The position numbers and the translations under genes are program-made. A stretch of DNA of 7,025 nucleotides from Gammaproteobacteria bacterium (GTDB lineage: Bacteria; Pseudomonadota; Gammaproteobacteria; Pseudomonadales; Azotimanducaceae): NCBI GenBank assembly GCA_002712135.1, contig PASO01000028.1:52442-59466 (forward strand), in the 5' to 3' direction. The stretch's first letter is position 1. Each line of letters opens with the position of its first letter. Shown one piece after another: positions 6,484-7,025 of this stretch. The notes under the pieces are model-generated. The model did not search any database and was not told the origin of the DNA. It saw only the letters and a program-made list of their open reading frames with translations.

Positions 6484-6520
6484 ACTACCGGTTGACCTGG
6501 TAGTTACCACGCTTCATATC
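6484..6520 (+). promoter_or_regulatory. Dyad with weak sigma70-type promoter candidate for the MoxR-family gene
   Basis: ACTACC (6484-6489) and GGTAGT (6499-6504) are inverted arms with an inner GGT-TG-ACC dyad. The centre contains TTGACC (6492-6497), a 5-of-6 match to a -35 box; CATATC (6515-6520) lies 17 bases on but matches -10 poorly. If used, the leader before the ATG at 6612 would be about 85 bases and the dyad would be placed to act as an operator over the -35. Confidence 0.25.
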
Positions 6521-6611
6521 ACCCGCATTCAGAAACAGGTATCATCGATTTGGGGAACCTGCCTCGTTTGCGGGTGTCTATCATATTTTCAACCACATAA
6601 GTCCTCTGGAT

Positions 6612-7025
6612 ATGCACCATAGAGAGAATATTCTTGCCCTTGAAAACTGGTTATCCTGTCAGATTATTGGGCAGGAAAAACTAGTTAATCGCCTATTAAT
6701 AGCGCTACTGGCAGACGGTCATCTGCTGGTAGAAGGTGCACCCGGTCTTGCTAAGACCAAAGCCATTAAAACTCTGGCAGAAGGTATAGAAGGAGACTTC
6801 CACCGAATTCAGTTCACCCCGGACCTTCTACCATCGGATATTACCGGAACAGAGATTTATCGCGCCCAGGAAGGCAATTTCGAATTCCAGCAAGGACCCA
6901 TCTTCCATAACCTGATTCTTGCAGATGAGATCAACCGGGCTCCAGCAAAAGTGCAGTCTGCACTCTTGGAAGGTATGGGCGAACGTCAGGTAAGTTTCGG
7001 CAGGCAAACCTTCAAATTGCCAGAC
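6612..7025 (+). CDS. MoxR-family AAA+ ATPase, 3' end outside the window
   Basis: MoxR ATPases act as chaperone-like AAA+ machines that help mature or activate partner proteins, often with a DUF58 and VWA-domain protein encoded next door. The first 138 codons are visible and remain open at the window edge. The N-terminal QIIGQEKLVNRLLIALLADGHLLVEG is the standard entry to the family. Walker A is GAPGLAKT (42-49, K48, T49), FTPDLLPSDITGTEIY (68-83) is the MoxR signature, GPIFHNLILADEINRAP (95-111) carries Walker B with D105 and E106, and QSALLEGMGERQV (115-127) is the segment after it. ATG 6612 has no clear Shine-Dalgarno site, but it is the only ATG, GTG or TTG between the in-frame stop at 6501 and the conserved start. 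It is divergent from amt. Partner genes, if any, lie beyond the window. Confidence 0.93.
   Translation, partial: MHHRENILALENWLSCQIIGQEKLVNRLLIALLADGHLLVEGAPGLAKTKAIKTLAEGIEGDFHRIQFTPDLLPSDITGTEIYRAQEGNFEFQQGPIFHNLILADEINRAPAKVQSALLEGMGERQVSFGRQTFKLPD

Larger units (their letters stand above)
6158..6611. other. Divergent intergenic region between amt and the MoxR-family gene
   Basis: This 454-base stretch has no supportable protein gene on either strand. Seen from the amt side it holds the amt ribosome site, a leader of about 160 bases, a sigma54-like promoter and an NtrC-like dyad (6330-6355). Nearer the MoxR gene it holds nested inverted repeats (6422-6475), a second dyad (6484-6504) and a weak sigma70-like promoter. 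A 46-codon minus-strand frame (6260-6400) preceded by GGGGAGGA lies across the proposed promoter and has no recognisable product, so I do not call it a gene. Confidence 0.7.

Overview
The window looks like chromosomal DNA from a proteobacterium, most likely a gammaproteobacterium. A periplasmic Slt70-type transglycosylase sits next to a TatD that is very close to the enterobacterial form, and Ddl and Amt are of the usual Gram-negative type. GC content is moderate by eye; I did not compute it. Genes are densely packed, and I see no rRNA, tRNA, CRISPR array or insertion sequence.

Layout: (1) 1-2368, plus strand: a tight operon with the 3' part of slt, then tatD (1-base overlap), then a small glutaredoxin-like protein (2-base gap). 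(2) 2369-2996: a palindrome-rich gap and a minus-strand MerR-family regulator whose recognisable homology stops at a 14-base palindrome, so it appears to have lost its normal C-terminus. It has a MerR-like long-spacer promoter candidate in front of it. (3) 2997-4798, plus strand: an SMP-30/gluconolactonase-family hydrolase overlapping a D-Ala-D-Ala ligase by ATGA, followed by a strong bidirectional terminator. (4) 4839-6157, minus strand: an ammonium transporter (amt) convergent with ddl. It is split by a single missing base near its 5' end, at 6016-6017. (5) 6158-6611: a divergent regulatory gap with a sigma54-like promoter and an NtrC-like dyad facing amt, and a cluster of nested inverted repeats nearer the next gene. 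(6) 6612-7025, plus strand: the first 138 codons of a MoxR-family AAA+ ATPase, cut by the window edge.

Functionally, two of the three complete or partial operons touch the cell envelope: Slt cleaves peptidoglycan and Ddl makes the D-Ala-D-Ala dipeptide for it. Amt is a nitrogen-scavenging transporter, and its upstream signals fit NtrC/sigma54 control. No coherent new multi-gene system is visible. The points most worth checking are the amt frameshift, the truncated MerR gene and the structured DNA/RNA element at 6422-6504.
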